DNA of 64,000 nt from Gordionus sp. m RMFG-2023 (taxonomy: Eukaryota > Nematomorpha > Gordioida > Chordodea > Parachordodidae), in contig NC_088778.1 in NCBI RefSeq assembly GCF_954871325.1, forward strand, positions 33,058,730 through 33,122,729. Reading direction: 5' to 3'. The first letter of the stretch is position 1. The number at the start of each line of letters is the position of its first letter. A program made the position numbers and the translations under genes. Shown piece after piece: positions 1 to 39,373 of this stretch. The notes under the pieces were generated by a model. It was not told the DNA's origin, made no database searches, and saw only the letters and a program-made list of their open reading frames with translations.

Positions 1-3000
1 TCGCACGCGATAAAAGAGAGGTAAGAAGACACAATCGAGAGAATTATCGTTAAAATACTACATTGCTTGTTAACGATAATTCATCAGGCTATGAGCATTA
101 TTTTAATGCCTCATAGCTTAAATCACAAAACCAAGTGCTTTCAGCAGCAGGGAAAAGAATTAGTTTAAATTACACATCTTCACAAATAACTGAAAATTAG
201 GTTATTCACTGTCATGGCTGATGACACGCGATTTTAGCTTATATGAGCTATTTGGTGGTGCGGTGTTAGCAAAAAACCGCAAATAGGATCTTTTAAATTT
301 TTTAAAAAAAGGATACAGAGTTATTAACCAAAACACTAATAAATTCTCTTGATAACAATTCTATCTATGCTATTTCTGTAGCTCAAGCAGCCTATGATTG
401 CGAGTGTTATGGATGGGTATCGTTCAGGACAGGAATCCGGGAAAGAAGCATTGACTCTTGTTGGATCTCTTAGCATTTCTCTGTTAGAGTTAAGAAATTA
501 TTCATATTTTTTTTAAAAAAATATTATTTAACGGAGTGAATCAATTTTATAACTTACATAATATAAATATAATAACACTAAAAGAATAGCTAATTCTTCC
601 ATTTAAAAGGAAACCTTTTGTCAGTGTATGTATTTTATACAATTATGGATATTATGGCAAATTAATTTTAAAACGATTTTGCCAAGAAAACGCCAATATA
701 TTAAAAGCTATAAGAGCTTGGCATCCCTTCTCTCTCTTTTAAAAAAAATTATGATGTTATTAAACTATTTATTTTACATTATAATCATCCTGATCGGAGG
801 AATAATACGCAATATTATAGTTTCCTATTTTAACTTACAAATCAAACACACAAATTGATCTATAAATCATTAAGAGATTAGCTAAAAATAATATCCAGCC
901 ATTGATTCCCTTTTATACATAAATGCCTATTAATTGCTTGCTTTACTTTTAATTCCTTTTGTATGTGAAGGATAGTTGTTCTGAATTGAAACACGTTTAA
1001 AACATATTTTCAATCAACAATGGGAACAAGGACAATTAATTTAGTTGGCTTCTTTTAAGCATTTAAAAAGTATTACTGCAACTAATATTTCTATTTATTG
1101 AACAAATAATACACAAATATGTGACAGAACATATTTTGTAAGTCAAATAATTTAATGTCTAATATAATAATAATTCTAAAAAATTGTTATTGCCTGTTCT
1201 AGTTAAGATATAAATGTCCTTTTATATTTTTTTGTGTAAAAACGGTATCTTTGAGCAAAATATCTCAAGATAGGAAGAATCTCCAAAAAGAATGAATATA
1301 TGTTAAGAAATTAGAAACAAAAATTACATCCTCACCACCAAATTTAAGGTATTTATGCTCAAGGGCTAAAATGATTATTCGCTATTCGCTTTAACATGTG
1401 TTACACTCAATCAATCACTTTTCCAAGATCTCTCCTACATCTAAAAAGTTGTTATCACCAAACAATAAATTTAATAATTTCTAGTTATAATATATTATCT
1501 TATCGTAGTTCACAAAAAAATATCTTGTATTTATTTTGCTTCTATTATTTGAGAATTTGAAAAACTAACAAAGTTCCAATTTACAAAGAACATAAGATTT
1601 AAAAACCAACCTAAGGTCGAGGTGAAATAGGCCCGAAGGCCCGCATAATGGGGAATATGGGTTCAAAGCCTCCAAAGTTATCTTAGTTGAGAAAGGCTAG
1701 TAACGCCACTGTCCAAAACACCCCGTAGTTAAAATAACCGCTTAAAAATTATCAAATTTATTTTTTTTAGGATAGGTATATTTAATTTACCGCGAGGTAA
1801 AAAATGTCGCCAGGTCAGAAAATAGCTTGCCGCTAACACCGAATAAGCTACTTAAGATTTTATAATTAAAATAAATTCCCCGAAATAAATAATCATCCAT
1901 GTATGAACAAATTAATTTTTTTTTAAATCGCATCATTTAAAATTTATCTGAGTTTAAAAAAAAAATAATTTATTAGGTAAGGAAAAGTCTCAAATCAAAA
2001 TAAGAAAATCAATCATAAAAAGAAAAGTGTCAATCAAAAAAGGAAAAGTTTCAATTAAAAAGGAAAAGTCTTGGGGAAAATGTCCGATCAAAAAGAAAAA
2101 ATGTCAAACAAATAAAAAGGTAGAATCAAAAAAGAAAAAGTGTCAATCAAAAAAGGAAAAATATCGATCAAAAAGATCAAATTCCCAATCAAAAAAAGAA
2201 AATCGTTATTTTTTAAAAAAAATTTTGTATATATTCTTAAATTTTATTGTTATTTTTTTTTTAATTTTTTTTTTAATTTTTTTTTTATTTCTAACTTTTT
2301 GTAATCTTTAATTTTCTTAATTTCTTTTCTCGATATTTTTATTTTCTTCCTCTCATTTTATATTTTTTTCTTTTTTTTGTCAATTAATTATTTATTTTCT
2401 TTGTCATTTTTCCTCACTTCTCTATTTTCGTGTCATTTTAAAAATTTTTAGGTCCATAAAAATTTTTTTTTCAAAATCCAGACCTGCTAGAAGAATCGGT
2501 AAAATCGAACAGAGACCTTTGAACCTATCTATCTGTTCGATAGAAGGAACCAATATTTTATCATTAATTTTATAGGTATATATGGAGGAGGATGTGATGG
2601 GTTTCTTAGGATTATGTGTGTTTTTTTCCCTGTTTTTTAGGCTTTTTCTTTTCCGTGATTTTTTTTTCACCCCGGGTTTTTATTCCCGTGATTCAAATCT
2701 ATTCTTTAAAACAATATATAAAAAATAGAATTGGCAATTAAAATATTATAAAAATTGGTTTACATCTCTATGATGCATTTTAAAAATATGCGTAAATTTT
2801 TTCATTTTTTTTTTAAAAAAAAATAAATATTTATTTTGTGGATTTAATGGTAATCTCTGATCATTTTTTAAAAATTTGAAAAGAAAGATAATGTTTTTTG
2901 TTAGTTTAAATTTACCATTTAAAGCTGGAAGAATAAAATTAAAAACTTTCGAACATGTATTTATTTAAATAAGAAAAATAAATGGAGTTCCTTTTTCCTC

Positions 3001-3824
3001 AAAAAGAAAGTAACGACGTTACTTTAACATTCATTATTTAAACAATTTATTGTAAATAATTTATAATTATCCCTTAAGGTATTAGATTTGGTTAATTAAT
3101 CCCATTATCTCGCACTTGTCTATATGTTTATAAAATAATATAAAGAAATATCCTTTTTATTTCTCCATATTTCTTAATAAAACATTTAAATTTAAACTAA
3201 AGAAAACACGTTACTAGCTTATTTTTTGTAACAAGTAAAACGAATGGAATTTCTTTTTCCTCAAAAAAAAAAGGTAACGCCGTTATGTAACTACGCAGTA
3301 TTGTTGTTTAAGTAAACTTAATTCGCGTATTGATTTCTTATTAATAAATAATTTATAATTATCCATAAGTCATTTTGATTTGATAAATAATCCCATTATA
3401 TTATCATGTTCTTGTCTATAGATATTATATAAAATAATATAAATGTCCAAAATTAATGCGAATTTTTATCTTTCTTTTAATTATTTTATCTGGAAAAAAT
3501 ATAAAATTTTTATAAAGAAAAAAAAATAAAATAAATAATTATTTTATTTATACGTTTTTTTTTTGTACCTTTAAGCTATTTAAACAATGTTTTATTTTTC
3601 AGAAAAATAGATAATGATAATTTTATATAAGTAATAAAATATTATTATATTATATATATTTTTTTTAAACTTTATATTTATTGTTATTTTGAAGAAAGTA
3701 TAAAAAAATTTATTTTATTTAATTTAATTATTTTAGCCACCTCTTATACCAAAACGATAATGATTCAGCAGAGATTAAAGAGAGAAAGAAAAAAAAATTA
3801 TGCTAAGCCAAATATAATCTTTGG
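1..3824. other. Upstream AT-rich region, no gene recognised
   Basis: I see no conserved protein or RNA gene on either strand. The stretch is strongly AT-rich with poly-A and poly-T runs. A GC-richer patch near 1610-1730 looks like an old repeat relic but matches nothing else in the window. The last few hundred bases should contain the promoter and 5' UTR of the receptor kinase gene if exon 1 is correctly placed; no clear TATA box stands out. Confidence 0.5.
1985..2200. repeat. Degenerate minisatellite, about 22-25 bp unit
   Basis: Imperfect tandem copies of a unit resembling gtcaatcaaaaaaggaaaa run across this stretch. They create a lysine-rich open frame on the + strand that has no other protein character, so I read the frame as a by-product of the repeat. 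Confidence 0.6.
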
Positions 3825-29178
<25,354 letters not shown>

Positions 29179-29285
29179 ATTTATTTATCTTCGCATTTAT
29201 TTATTCGTTGCAGATACAGATACATTTCTTTTTTTAAAATTTTTTTTAATATTTTGTAACTTAAGTGATTTGATTTTTTTTTTGT

Positions 29286-29291
29286 AATAAA
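29286..29291 (+). promoter_or_regulatory. AATAAA polyadenylation signal of the RTK gene
   Basis: The canonical hexamer lies 108 nt after the stop codon in an AT-rich, otherwise featureless 3' region, the expected place for the end of this transcript. Confidence 0.65.
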
Positions 29292-29627
29292 AATATAATT
29301 ATTATATCAACGAATTTTTCTTAATTTCGCTTATAATAATATCAAGAGATGACTATATATTGATATACCGAATATTGGTGATTGACAGGGTGACAGTAGG
29401 ACTAAATTTATTTGTAAGAAACCATCTTGGCCTATTGTCCGAAAGTCAATTTTAAAAAAAGATGTCACTTATAAAATGGTTTGAATAAAATTACAATTTT
29501 TTTTAAAAAATTTACATAAGTATAATCAATTGTATACTTATAGCTGGCCCTAATTATAAATAAATATATTATGGGTTGGTGATAGATATTGCCAAGTCAC
29601 GTATAGCGATTTCATAAATAACAACAA

Positions 29628-29858
29628 CCTAATTTGCTAAATACCGACCAAAATTTATTAAAATGTAATAAGACCCCTTTAATTATTTAACATATATTAT
29701 AACGGAATCACGTGGTCGAGTCCGACCCCCTATATATCATCCACCCAAGGAGTCACCAGGTTAGATTAAGAAAAAAAAACATGATATTCGCTGGGATTCG
29801 AACTCATAACCATCGGATTAGAGACGACCCTCTTGCCGACCGGGCCATAGACGCTTTC
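29628..29858 (-). repeat. tRNA-derived SINE
   Basis: On the minus strand the head reads tctatggcccggtcggcaag (A-box-like) and then gagttcgaatccc (B box), the RNA polymerase III promoter layout. The body contains gaccacgtgattccgt and the tail is ttttggtcggtatttagcaa. Similarity with the 42.1 kb copy continues upstream to about 29930, so the true 5' end may lie further out. Confidence 0.7.
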
Positions 29859-30498
29859 CAAAAATCACGATTTTTGAAATATATATTATAAATATTAACA
29901 GTACCTATCCAAAATGAAAAAGGAAGTACCTATCATTAACATATGTTTTGATGGCAGGGCAGAAACGTGACCACAAATATCTATTTGAATTTTGCTGACT
30001 TGCGAGAAAACGTGGGGTAGACTAAACGTTGTTATAACATTAGATATTGTGTTAAGAGATTAATATGTGAACGAATAGATACATATAAATCCTTTGTTTA
30101 AAATTTTATCGAATCAAATCACTTACCGATTAATGTCTGCCGGTTAAACCGGTTGTCGTTTGTATAATCGAATAGATACTAACCGGTTTCTCATTGCCGA
30201 AACGCGTAATCAGAGGCCTCGGTGATTAAGGATAGCAATGAAGACAATTAACAGGGTTACAGAGCCTAATTATCTGCGTATAATTCGATTAAACCAAATA
30301 ATCATTTGTTCCCAATACATTTTAGGGGGGGGGGGGGGGATGAGGTTAATAGGAGGAGAATGTTTTCCCTGAGTGTATTCCCTCTAGCTAGCTATGCGAG
30401 GCGCTGTCGGGAAGCGATCTCAAGGCAGAAGCAATACTGAGGCAATTTATTTTGTGGAGGAGAAGATAAAACCAAAAATTTGACGATTTTATTAAAAT

Positions 30499-30709
30499 CA
30501 GAGACCTCAAGAGGTACAATTCGCCCGGCCCGGTTTTTTTTTCAAAAATTTTTAACGGCCCGGCCCGGATTTTTTTAAATAAAATAAAACCCGGCCCGGC
30601 CCGGTTTTTTTTTCAAAAATTTTTCACGGCCCGGCCCGGATTTTTTTAAATAAAATAAAACCCGGCCCGACCCTAAATCCGGGCTTAGGGCCGGGCCTGC
30701 AGGTCTCTG
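30499..30709. repeat. C-family GC-rich repeat, 211-bp copy
   Basis: Terminal inverted repeat cagagacct / aggtctctg. The inside is tandem gcccggcccgg with T/A runs, including a direct duplication of about 65 bp. Flanks attaaaat / ataaaaat agree at 7 of 8. The minus-strand open frame over it (30575-30784) is repeat-derived. Confidence 0.88.
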
Positions 30710-31134
30710 ATAAAAATTTAATGGCAACCGTAAACCAAAAAAAAAATTTAAGACAAAATTACTATTTTTTTCTTGAATATGCAAAAAATAAACAAAAAGT
30801 TTATAAATAAAATGTAAACTTTAAAAAAGAAAAAACGAGTTGAAAAGTAAAAGAAAAAAGAAAAATAATAGCAAATAAAACAACAACAAAAAATGTCATT
30901 TTCCTAATTAATTTATTTTAAACTAAAAAATCATAAATAATTCTTTTAATAAAAGGAAAAATTCTTATTTGTAAGATAGGTATACATTTATTAAACAGGT
31001 TTAGATAAAGAAATATTGATTAATCCCTCGTGGGATCTTGTAAGGATAGGCACAAATAGTAAATGAAATTTACCATCAATTCAGATTTTCCCAAGCCCAT
31101 GGAACTTCTCAGCACCCTTCTAATACAACTTATC

Positions 31135-31271
31135 TAGTGTTGCTAAATGGCACTATTTGAGCCGATTTTTAGCCAGTGAAATATAGCCAAAGTCTTGAGA
31201 TTTCGCTAATAGATGTCCAAACCTCTGTGCCATCTACGAGCAAAAGGAAGGAAGGAAGGAAGGAAAGGAAG
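31135..31271. repeat. Truncated MITE A ending in an AAGG microsatellite
   Basis: Left half of a MITE A (tagtgttgctaaatggc.. through ctacgagcaaaa) breaks off into six AAGG units at 31246-31271. Confidence 0.7.
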
Positions 31272-31310
31272 GCTTAAGTTATTTTTTTAAATTTTGAGAG
31301 AGGGCCAGGG

Positions 31311-33880
31311 GAAGGGAGTTAACCTCATGAGTTGGCATTCATAAATTTTAGATATAGGAAAAAAAATATATTTTAACAGAATTAATCAGTCCAACAGCTG
31401 GGACTTTTATAGATTTTGCAGTTAAAAAAATCCTGAAATTATTAGAATCTCTCATCAAGAATCCAACTATATTTTATAATTTTTTATTATTAACCCGCAA
31501 AGAACAAAAATTTTTATCACTGAAAAAAAAAATATATCTAAAATTTTAAATTTTTACACTGTGTACAAATTATATAGGTAAATAATTTTTAATATTATTG
31601 TATTATTATTATTTATCTTAATTTACCAAGGTCTGTGCGTGTTTTTTTTTTATTTGTTGCACGAAATTTGAAAAATAACAAAAAATTATTTAAGCCGTGA
31701 TAAAGGGAAGAATATTTTTTATAATTATTTTCCAAATTAATTTTTATTTTTAAAATAAATTTGCAATAATTTTTCTTTTAGAAATTTCATTCTGATTTGA
31801 AAATGATCCATTCCAAATTGATTTTTCTTCGAATTCCTTATTACAAAATTATGGGTAAAAAGCTGATATTTAATATTGTTTTAGACACAATTTATCGAGA
31901 TTTAAAATAGGGAAAAGAATTACCAATTATTTCTAAATAAGGTTCATAGCTTTCCCTTCTCTTCTCTTGTAAGTTAAAAATATGGGTTAAGAACCGATAG
32001 AATGATTAAATCATTCTATTTGATTGGTCGAAATTAATTTTTAAAAATGGATTAAATTAAAAAAAAATTTCAAAGTAGACGTGGAAACAAAATTTAAAAT
32101 AAAAAACATATTTTAAAAGTTATACATGGAAAGATATCGAATACTTTTTAAATAATTTCAAATTGTTTTATATAAATTCTAAATATTTATAATTTAATAA
32201 TTTATAAATATTTTTTTCTTAAATAATTTTTTTTTTTTTTAAATATTAAGAATAATTATATATTTGGAAAATTATTTTTTTCTTAACAATTTTAACAAAA
32301 TTTCCGTTCCGCCAAATAAAATTTTGCCGGATCCATTTTTAAGACGGAAGGTATCGCGGAACGGACGCACTTTGAACATATTATATCATTTTTTAATGAG
32401 AATGACTTTTGACGGAACGGATGTAAAAAAACAGATCCATCTCCACTTTGAATGCAGCCTTATAGACATTGTTGTAACAAACTTTTCTTTTTTTTTAAAA
32501 AAAAAAGGAAATATATTTATATTAATTTATTTTGTTTTCGTAAAATTTTTCTAAAGACCTGAGTCCATATCAGCTGAGCGCTCTAGCGTTAGCGTCGTTC
32601 AAGCGGACAGGGTTAAAAAGATAGCGAGCTGATTAGGGCGAAATTAGAAAGAACAAGGAAAAATTGCATTCCACAATAATCTCTATATTTTTTTTTTAAA
32701 CTAGAAAGTGTACGGAATCGTTCAATTTTAAATCATTTATACACTTGAGATCGAATTTTAAATTTGGAGGAGAAAAAAAGATTCGCTCTTCTCTTCTTTT
32801 CTCTTCTCTTCTCTCTCTCTTCTCTTCTTCTTCTTCTCTTCTCTTCTTTCTCTTCTCTTTTATTCAAACAAGTATAGAACAACCCTGCACTATTAATTTC
32901 AGATTATTTTTGTCTTAGAACTCCTGATATATTTTTTTAAAATTTAACATCCCTTTTCCATATAAATTTTTTAAAAAAAAATACAGATTGGCCAGATAAT
33001 TAATATTTTGAAATATTATGTAATTAGACATTTTGTTGCATAAGAATGTAATGTTAAATTATTTCTTTTCATTGATACTGATTGCATTAAGAATGATAAT
33101 CTAAAATAATTAAATAATTTTCATATTTTGCTGCTAAACAATATTTCCATTAGGAGATATATACATATATAACTTGTTATACAAATTTGAAACGATATAA
33201 TTTTTGTCACATAAAATTCTACATTAAGTTGGTTTTATTTAAAATTATAAATGTTTTAATTATACAATTATATATGTAGTTGCATAATAATGCAATATTA
33301 GGTTAATTTTTTTCATTAATATTTAATGTAAGTTGTTAAAATTACAAATTCAAAAATGATTAAGTTAGCCTGATTAAATGTATTAATATTTGTAAATGTA
33401 GTTTCGTATGTTTCAATATTATTGATTGCATATAAATGACATCTAAAATGAATCAATAATTTGAATAATTTTAATCAATGTAAGTTATTAGAAATTTAGA
33501 AGATAAACCTCAAAAAATATTTCTAGTATTATGCTGCATAACAGCTGATTATTGTTTGTTTTTTTTTTGGGAAAACTTCCACTTACACCTTAAATAATTA
33601 TATGATATATGATATCATATCCAAACCCTCTAGTTGGCATGCAACCATAGCTAAGCTAGCTTTTCCTCATAATCAATCAAATTGGATGTTGAATTTAGGG
33701 GGTAGAAGAAAAAATGAGGAGCCCTACACACGTTTGTGGGCCAGTCTGACTGTAAGCACAATTGTCCGGAAACTGTTATTTAAATGTCCACCATAGGCTA
33801 AGAAGTGAAGAGTTGGGTAAAATTAAAAGCCTATACCCGAGAACTTACTTCAGTTATAATTCAATTATTTTTTAGGGGTG
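31311..33880. repeat. Duplicated segment, left copy
   Basis: Collinear with 36125-38960 over about 2.5 kb. Shared landmarks include accaaggtctgtg.gtg (31626 and 36794), aaaattatgggtaaa (31846 and 37150), the ccatatcagc.gagcg block (32567 and 37788) and acacgtttgtgggc (33728 and 38812). It lacks the C-family and A-family insertions present in the right copy. A TCTTC microsatellite lies at 32791-32860. No protein is recognised. Confidence 0.7.
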
Positions 33881-35125
33881 GTGGGAGGTGGCTTATTATT
33901 AGTTTAAATTCCTTAGTGTAACATCTTAAATGATTACTATCGATATTGAAGAGATTTGTATGTTTATTTATATCAAATAGAAAGAAACAAAATTTATTAT
34001 TATTATTGTCATTTAACTTTCTGGTGGCGAAATAAAAAAAATGTTCGAATATAAATATTCTAGTTAGATTTTAAATGGCTGTAAATGTTCGGCTGCGATA
34101 AAATTTTTAAAATCCACTGATTAATTTATGACGAGAAAGCCCAAGATGAAATGGATAACGAGGATAAAGATCAAAAAAAAATAACGACGTCGTTTGTGAA
34201 TGATGTTTATGTGGTAAGGTGGAAGGGATGATTTAAATTTTAAAACGTCTTTGTTATATATGCGAGTGAGTTCTAGTTGTGATGTTAATTTATTATAAAT
34301 AAATTGAAAGTCTTGTTTGCCAATTTTGACTCCTCTAAAAACATATACAATTAAAAATATAATTTAATAAATTTTTAATTTCCACATTCCATTATTTGCA
34401 GTTGCAGCCACTTTTCATATGAAGAGAGAACCATCGTGATAAATTCATAAAATCCTTTAAATAAATTAATCTTAACGATTACCCTTATAAGATTCGTAAT
34501 TCGCTGGTGTTATAATCGATAACTCATCTAAATAGACTGAGTCGAATCATGTAGCCTATTGTGTCATGTGATCCATGGCGGCTAAGCCAATTAGGACCCA
34601 GAATATTAGCAAACAACACTAGTCATCTTCAGAAGTCTATGAATCATTTACCCATAATTTCTAAGGATAGCATGGGATTCTACTTGGAAAGGGGTTTTTA
34701 AATTTTTTTACATGGAAGGATAAGTGTAAAGACTGATCAACTTAATTTAATCTTCTCAATTGTTTACTTTAAGATGAATTAATTACCTATTATAATTATT
34801 TTTGTGAATATTATATAACTTATAACTTCTTTTTTTTTTACATGTAATATGATATAATCAATTTCAAAAAAAAAAACTTTAAAAATAATTATGCGGAAAT
34901 AGTTATATAGTATCAAAAAAGTTATTAATTATATTATGTTGAAAAGTGGTTTTAAAAAGGAAGAAAACGATTACTAAATACAAAAAAAACTTGAAAAACA
35001 TTCTTTAATTTAAATGTTTAAAATTTAAAATATATTTATTTCAAAATAAGAGATATTTACCAAAAAGAAGATGAACATGTTAGCACTAGAAAAAAAAAAT
35101 ACGGACCTTGGAATGATTATGGTGT
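33881..35125. other. Intergenic stretch, nothing recognised
   Basis: AT-rich sequence without a conserved ORF, RNA gene or repeat that I can assign. Confidence 0.5.
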
Positions 35126-35291
35126 CTAACTCAATATTTCATCCAGAATGATATTACGCAGGCCTGAAGATTTTTCTTTATCAAAGAAATCTGGTGGTGC
35201 TTAGACAATATTTTTCCGGCTAAAATACTGAGTTAGCCCGGTTTTTAAAAATTGGCTCAAAACGAGTCGTTTAACGGGTTAGGGTTAGGGT
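35126..35291. repeat. MITE A fragment fused to short TTAGGG repeats
   Basis: The right arm of a MITE A (ggctcaaaacgagtcgtttaac) ends not in the usual aacacta but in gggttagggttaggg (35276-35290), two and a half telomere-type units. Confidence 0.65.
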
Positions 35292-35456
35292 GTTTCCCCA
35301 AATTTTTTAAAAATTAAAATTATATTTAAACAGAATTATATCTTGATCCTTGTATCACTTAATTTTTATTTATAAGCATTTTTAAGGATACAATAAAATA
35401 AATAACGGATCTTTACAGTTACCGAAGTTTGGCTATCTTAACTTAAATTTGAACGC

Positions 35457-35845
<389 letters not shown>

Positions 35846-36272
35846 TATTATTTAAAATTGAATTTCTAACACAATAAAATACTAAATTACGTTTCTTATA
35901 AATCATGAAATTGGATAATGAAAAATAAAATCACTGAATTTTTTCCCATGTCGATGCTCAGATATAAATTATTTATGAATCGGAAAATTAAAGTGAACCC
36001 CATAAAAACAAGAGTTGTCATTGAATATAATAATGAGATAAAAAAAACTGCGAGACGCATGATAAACTCAAAATAATATGTAAGGTGAAGGATAAATGAT
36101 ATATATTTTTAATTGTATATGGTATGGGCAACCTCGTGGTTGGGATGCGTAATTTTAGTTACAGGAAAAATTTCAACAAAATTATCAGTTCTAACAGCTG
36201 AAACATTTATAGATTTTGCGGTTATTCATAGTTTTGAATACTTTAGAAAAATCCTGAAACTATTTTACAATT

Positions 36273-36606
36273 GGTGATCTGCATCGTGCCTAATTTTCAA
36301 GCCCGACCCGGCCCGGTTCAAAAAGTTATGCCCGACCCGGCCCGAATCCCAAATATTTTTAAAAATAATATACCAGCCCAGCTCGGCCCGAATTTACTTA
36401 AATATAGAAAAAATTTTTATAATTACTCAAAATAATGAACGATAATTATGTTATACGGCGTCTAGCTTTTATAAATAAAATCAAATATTTTTATTATTAC
36501 ATAAAAAAAATTCAAAATAAAATTGATAAAATTAATACATATTTTAAAAAAAAATTTAAGGCCCGGCCCGAATTTTTTTAAAAAAATATTAAGCCACGAA
36601 CAAGTA
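36273..36606. repeat. C-family GC-rich repeat, 334-bp copy
   Basis: Flanked on both sides by ttacaatt (36265-36272, 36607-36614), a perfect 8-bp target duplication. The left paralogous segment at about 31440 reads through this position without the element (tcctgaaattattagaatct), an empty site. Confidence 0.88.
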
Positions 36607-37309
36607 TTACAATTATTAGATCTCTTATCAAGAATCCAACTATATCCTAATAATTTCTAAAATATTATAAGAAAAATTTTTATCACTGAAAAAAAATAAT
36701 AATCTAACTTAAAATTAAATTTTTATTGATAGGATAGGTAAATAATTTATAATTTTATAATATTTATTTTTAAATTTTTTTTTTTTAATTTACCAAGGTC
36801 TGTGTGTTTTTTTTTGCACGAAATTTAAAAAAATAACAAAAAATTATTAAGCCGTGAAAAGGGAAGAATATTTTTTATAATTATTTTCCAAATTAATTTT
36901 AATTTTTTTAAAAAAAATTTTGCAATTATTAAATTAAAAGTTAAGCTGACAATTTTTATTTTTGATAATTTTTTTAAAAAAATGATAAAACAAAACTAAA
37001 ATATTAAAACAAAACTATATAAAAAATATGTTAGAAATATATAAAATTACTACATAAAAATATTATATTAAATAGTATCGACGGCTCTAAAAAAGATTTC
37101 TGGTTGAAATAATCCATTCCATATTGATATTTCTTTGAATTCCTCACTATAAAATTATGGGTAAAGAAGAAGCTTATATTTTAATTATATTTTTAAACAC
37201 AATTTTTATCGAGATTTAAAATAGGGGAAAGAAATTACCAATTATCTCTAAATAAGGTCCATCATACCCCATCCGTGGGAATCTGTAAGTTGGAAATAGG
37301 GGTTAACAC

Positions 37310-37513
37310 TAGTGTTGTTAAACGGCTCAATTTTGAGCCAAAAATATATACGCAGCCCTAAAGATTTTCCCCATAAGTGGCACATAGGATTAAACATCAA
37401 TTGTGTCGAAATCTCGACCCTTAGGGCAACATTTTCCTGGCTGTAATGTTGAGGAGTTAGCCTTATTTTTTTTAAAAATCTGCTCAAAATCGAGCCTTTT
37501 AACAAACACTATA
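37310..37513. repeat. MITE family A inside the right duplicated segment
   Basis: tagtgttgttaaacggctca to gccttttaacaaacacta. Flanks gttaacac / gttaaaac agree at 7 of 8. The left segment near 31983 (gggttaagaacc) lacks it. Confidence 0.8.
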
Positions 37514-38147
37514 GTTAAAACAGAATAGTCTACAATTTGAAATATTTTTCTTAATTTCGATTTTACCGAAATTTATCCTTGAATGCGATAACCCAGCGCT
37601 ATATCTGTAGAGGGGGAGTGAGGCATTTATCCCATTTTTCAATAATTAATCTCTTCCACTTTCCAAGAGAATAAATTTTATTTTTTCACAGTTACCACCC
37701 CCTTATAAATTTCAGACATTTTTTGCGAATAAATTTTTTTTTATTTTTTCCATAATTTTTTTTTCTCTAAGATTAAGACCATATCAGCAGAGCGGCTCTA
37801 ACGTTCGCGCCGTTTAAGCGGGCAAAGGTTTAGAAAGATAGCTAGCTCTGCGATAAATCTCTATATTTTAAAGTAATAATAAGTGGATGGGAACTCTCAG
37901 TTTTGATATCATTTATACTTGAGAGCGAATTTTAAATTTGACTAAAAAATTATAAAAATTCGATTTGGACCGTAAATGTATTTACGATACGAATAGAATA
38001 AATAACCCGCGCTATTACTAATTTCCGATAATCTTGTCTAGAACCGCTGAAATATTTTCAATTTATACATCCTTTTTCATGATAGACTTTTCATCACACA
38101 AAGATTAAATGGCCAGAATTGTCTGAGGTTTATAGGGTGAGGTAAGC

Positions 38148-38350
38148 GTTTGTTAAACAGCGCTTTTTTTCAAAACAGTTAGACTCATCATCTTAGCCCA
38201 GAAAAATATTCCACGAAATTTCTGTATTTCTTCTAATAGATGTTCTCAAATCCTTTGTGCCATCAATATGAGAGAAAATTCTTTGGACTTTGCCTAATAT
38301 TTTTCTGGATAAAAAATATTTGAGTATAGAAAATGGAGCCGTTCAACAAA
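38148..38350. repeat. MITE family A, degenerate copy
   Basis: gtttgttaaacagcgc at the left, cagaaaaatatt and ttttctggataaaa in the arms, ggagccgttcaac at the right. Confidence 0.6.
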
Positions 38351-39373
38351 AATTATGGGTAAATTCATCCATTAACAACGCCAGAAATTACGCGAGGCGC
38401 AATTTCGTCACTCACCAGGAGTTGAAGGAAGCGTGAGCGTGCGTCAAGTATTTTTCACTAATATATAGATCCTATACAACGATATCTACCCGTTTTGACA
38501 TAGTGGACGGTACCGCTATGTTATAGTGGACGGTATTCTACAATATCGGAATATATTTCCGGTCAAATTATTATTTTTCGATTAATAAAGAATCCGCTGT
38601 AAGTAAATGATACAAAAATTGAGAGATCGCGAAACCGCTACCATATCCTCCCCCCTTCAATACGATATATGTAATATACGTGATACGTGATATATAGCGC
38701 TTATGCCCTCTAGTGTTGAAATGCAACAGAGCTACGCTAGGTTTTCCTCATTTCCATCTTATTGGATCTAATTTAATTTGGGTATAAAAGGCAAAATATG
38801 GGGAGCCCATACACGTTTGTGGGCAAGCCGCACGTACTTGTAGGCGTAACATTTCGAAAAACATTACTTAAACCTCTATAGGCTTATTTAAAAGGGAGTG
38901 GGACAAAAAAAAAGGCTATACCCAAGAACTACAGTGAAAGTTAATTACATTATGGTGGGTTGAGGACAATTTTAAATAAAAAATCTTTATTATATTAGAA
39001 CAACTTTTAGTAAGGAAATGCAAAGGAATTTATAAGAGGATATGAATGTCTGTTGATATTGGAAATATTTGATAATAATGAGTTTAAATTTTTGAAATTT
39101 ATTACAATAGGGATTTAAGATTGGGATTATTGAATAATTATAGTGAACCTTGAATTCTGAGATGTATTTTTATTCATATTAGAGGTAACTATTCTTGATG
39201 CGAAACAGCTTTTTAATGGATCTATTTATTGTTATTTAGTTTAATGAATTGTTATGTTCACGTTTAAGTCCATTATATCTTTTATTGTTTTATAATACCA
39301 TAATGTTTTGTATTTTGTGTATTGTTTTCCATTGTATGAGTACAGCCATGTTATGGCATCATGGACTAAGTTA

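Larger units (their letters stand above)
36125..38960. repeat. Duplicated segment, right copy
   Basis: Paralogous to 31311-33880 in the same orientation. It has later insertions: a C-family element (36273-36606), a MITE A (37310-37513) and a degenerate MITE A (38148-38350). A small local duplication of atagtggacggta occurs at about 38499 and 38523. Confidence 0.7.

Noticed and set aside
2027-2311. Lysine-rich 94-codon frame
   Set aside because: Arises from a degenerate 22-25 bp minisatellite followed by poly-T; no conserved feature.
30575-30784. Minus-strand frame rich in Pro, Gly and Arg
   Set aside because: Produced by the GGCCCGG repeat; similar false frames appear at 15143 and 46331 in the same repeat family.
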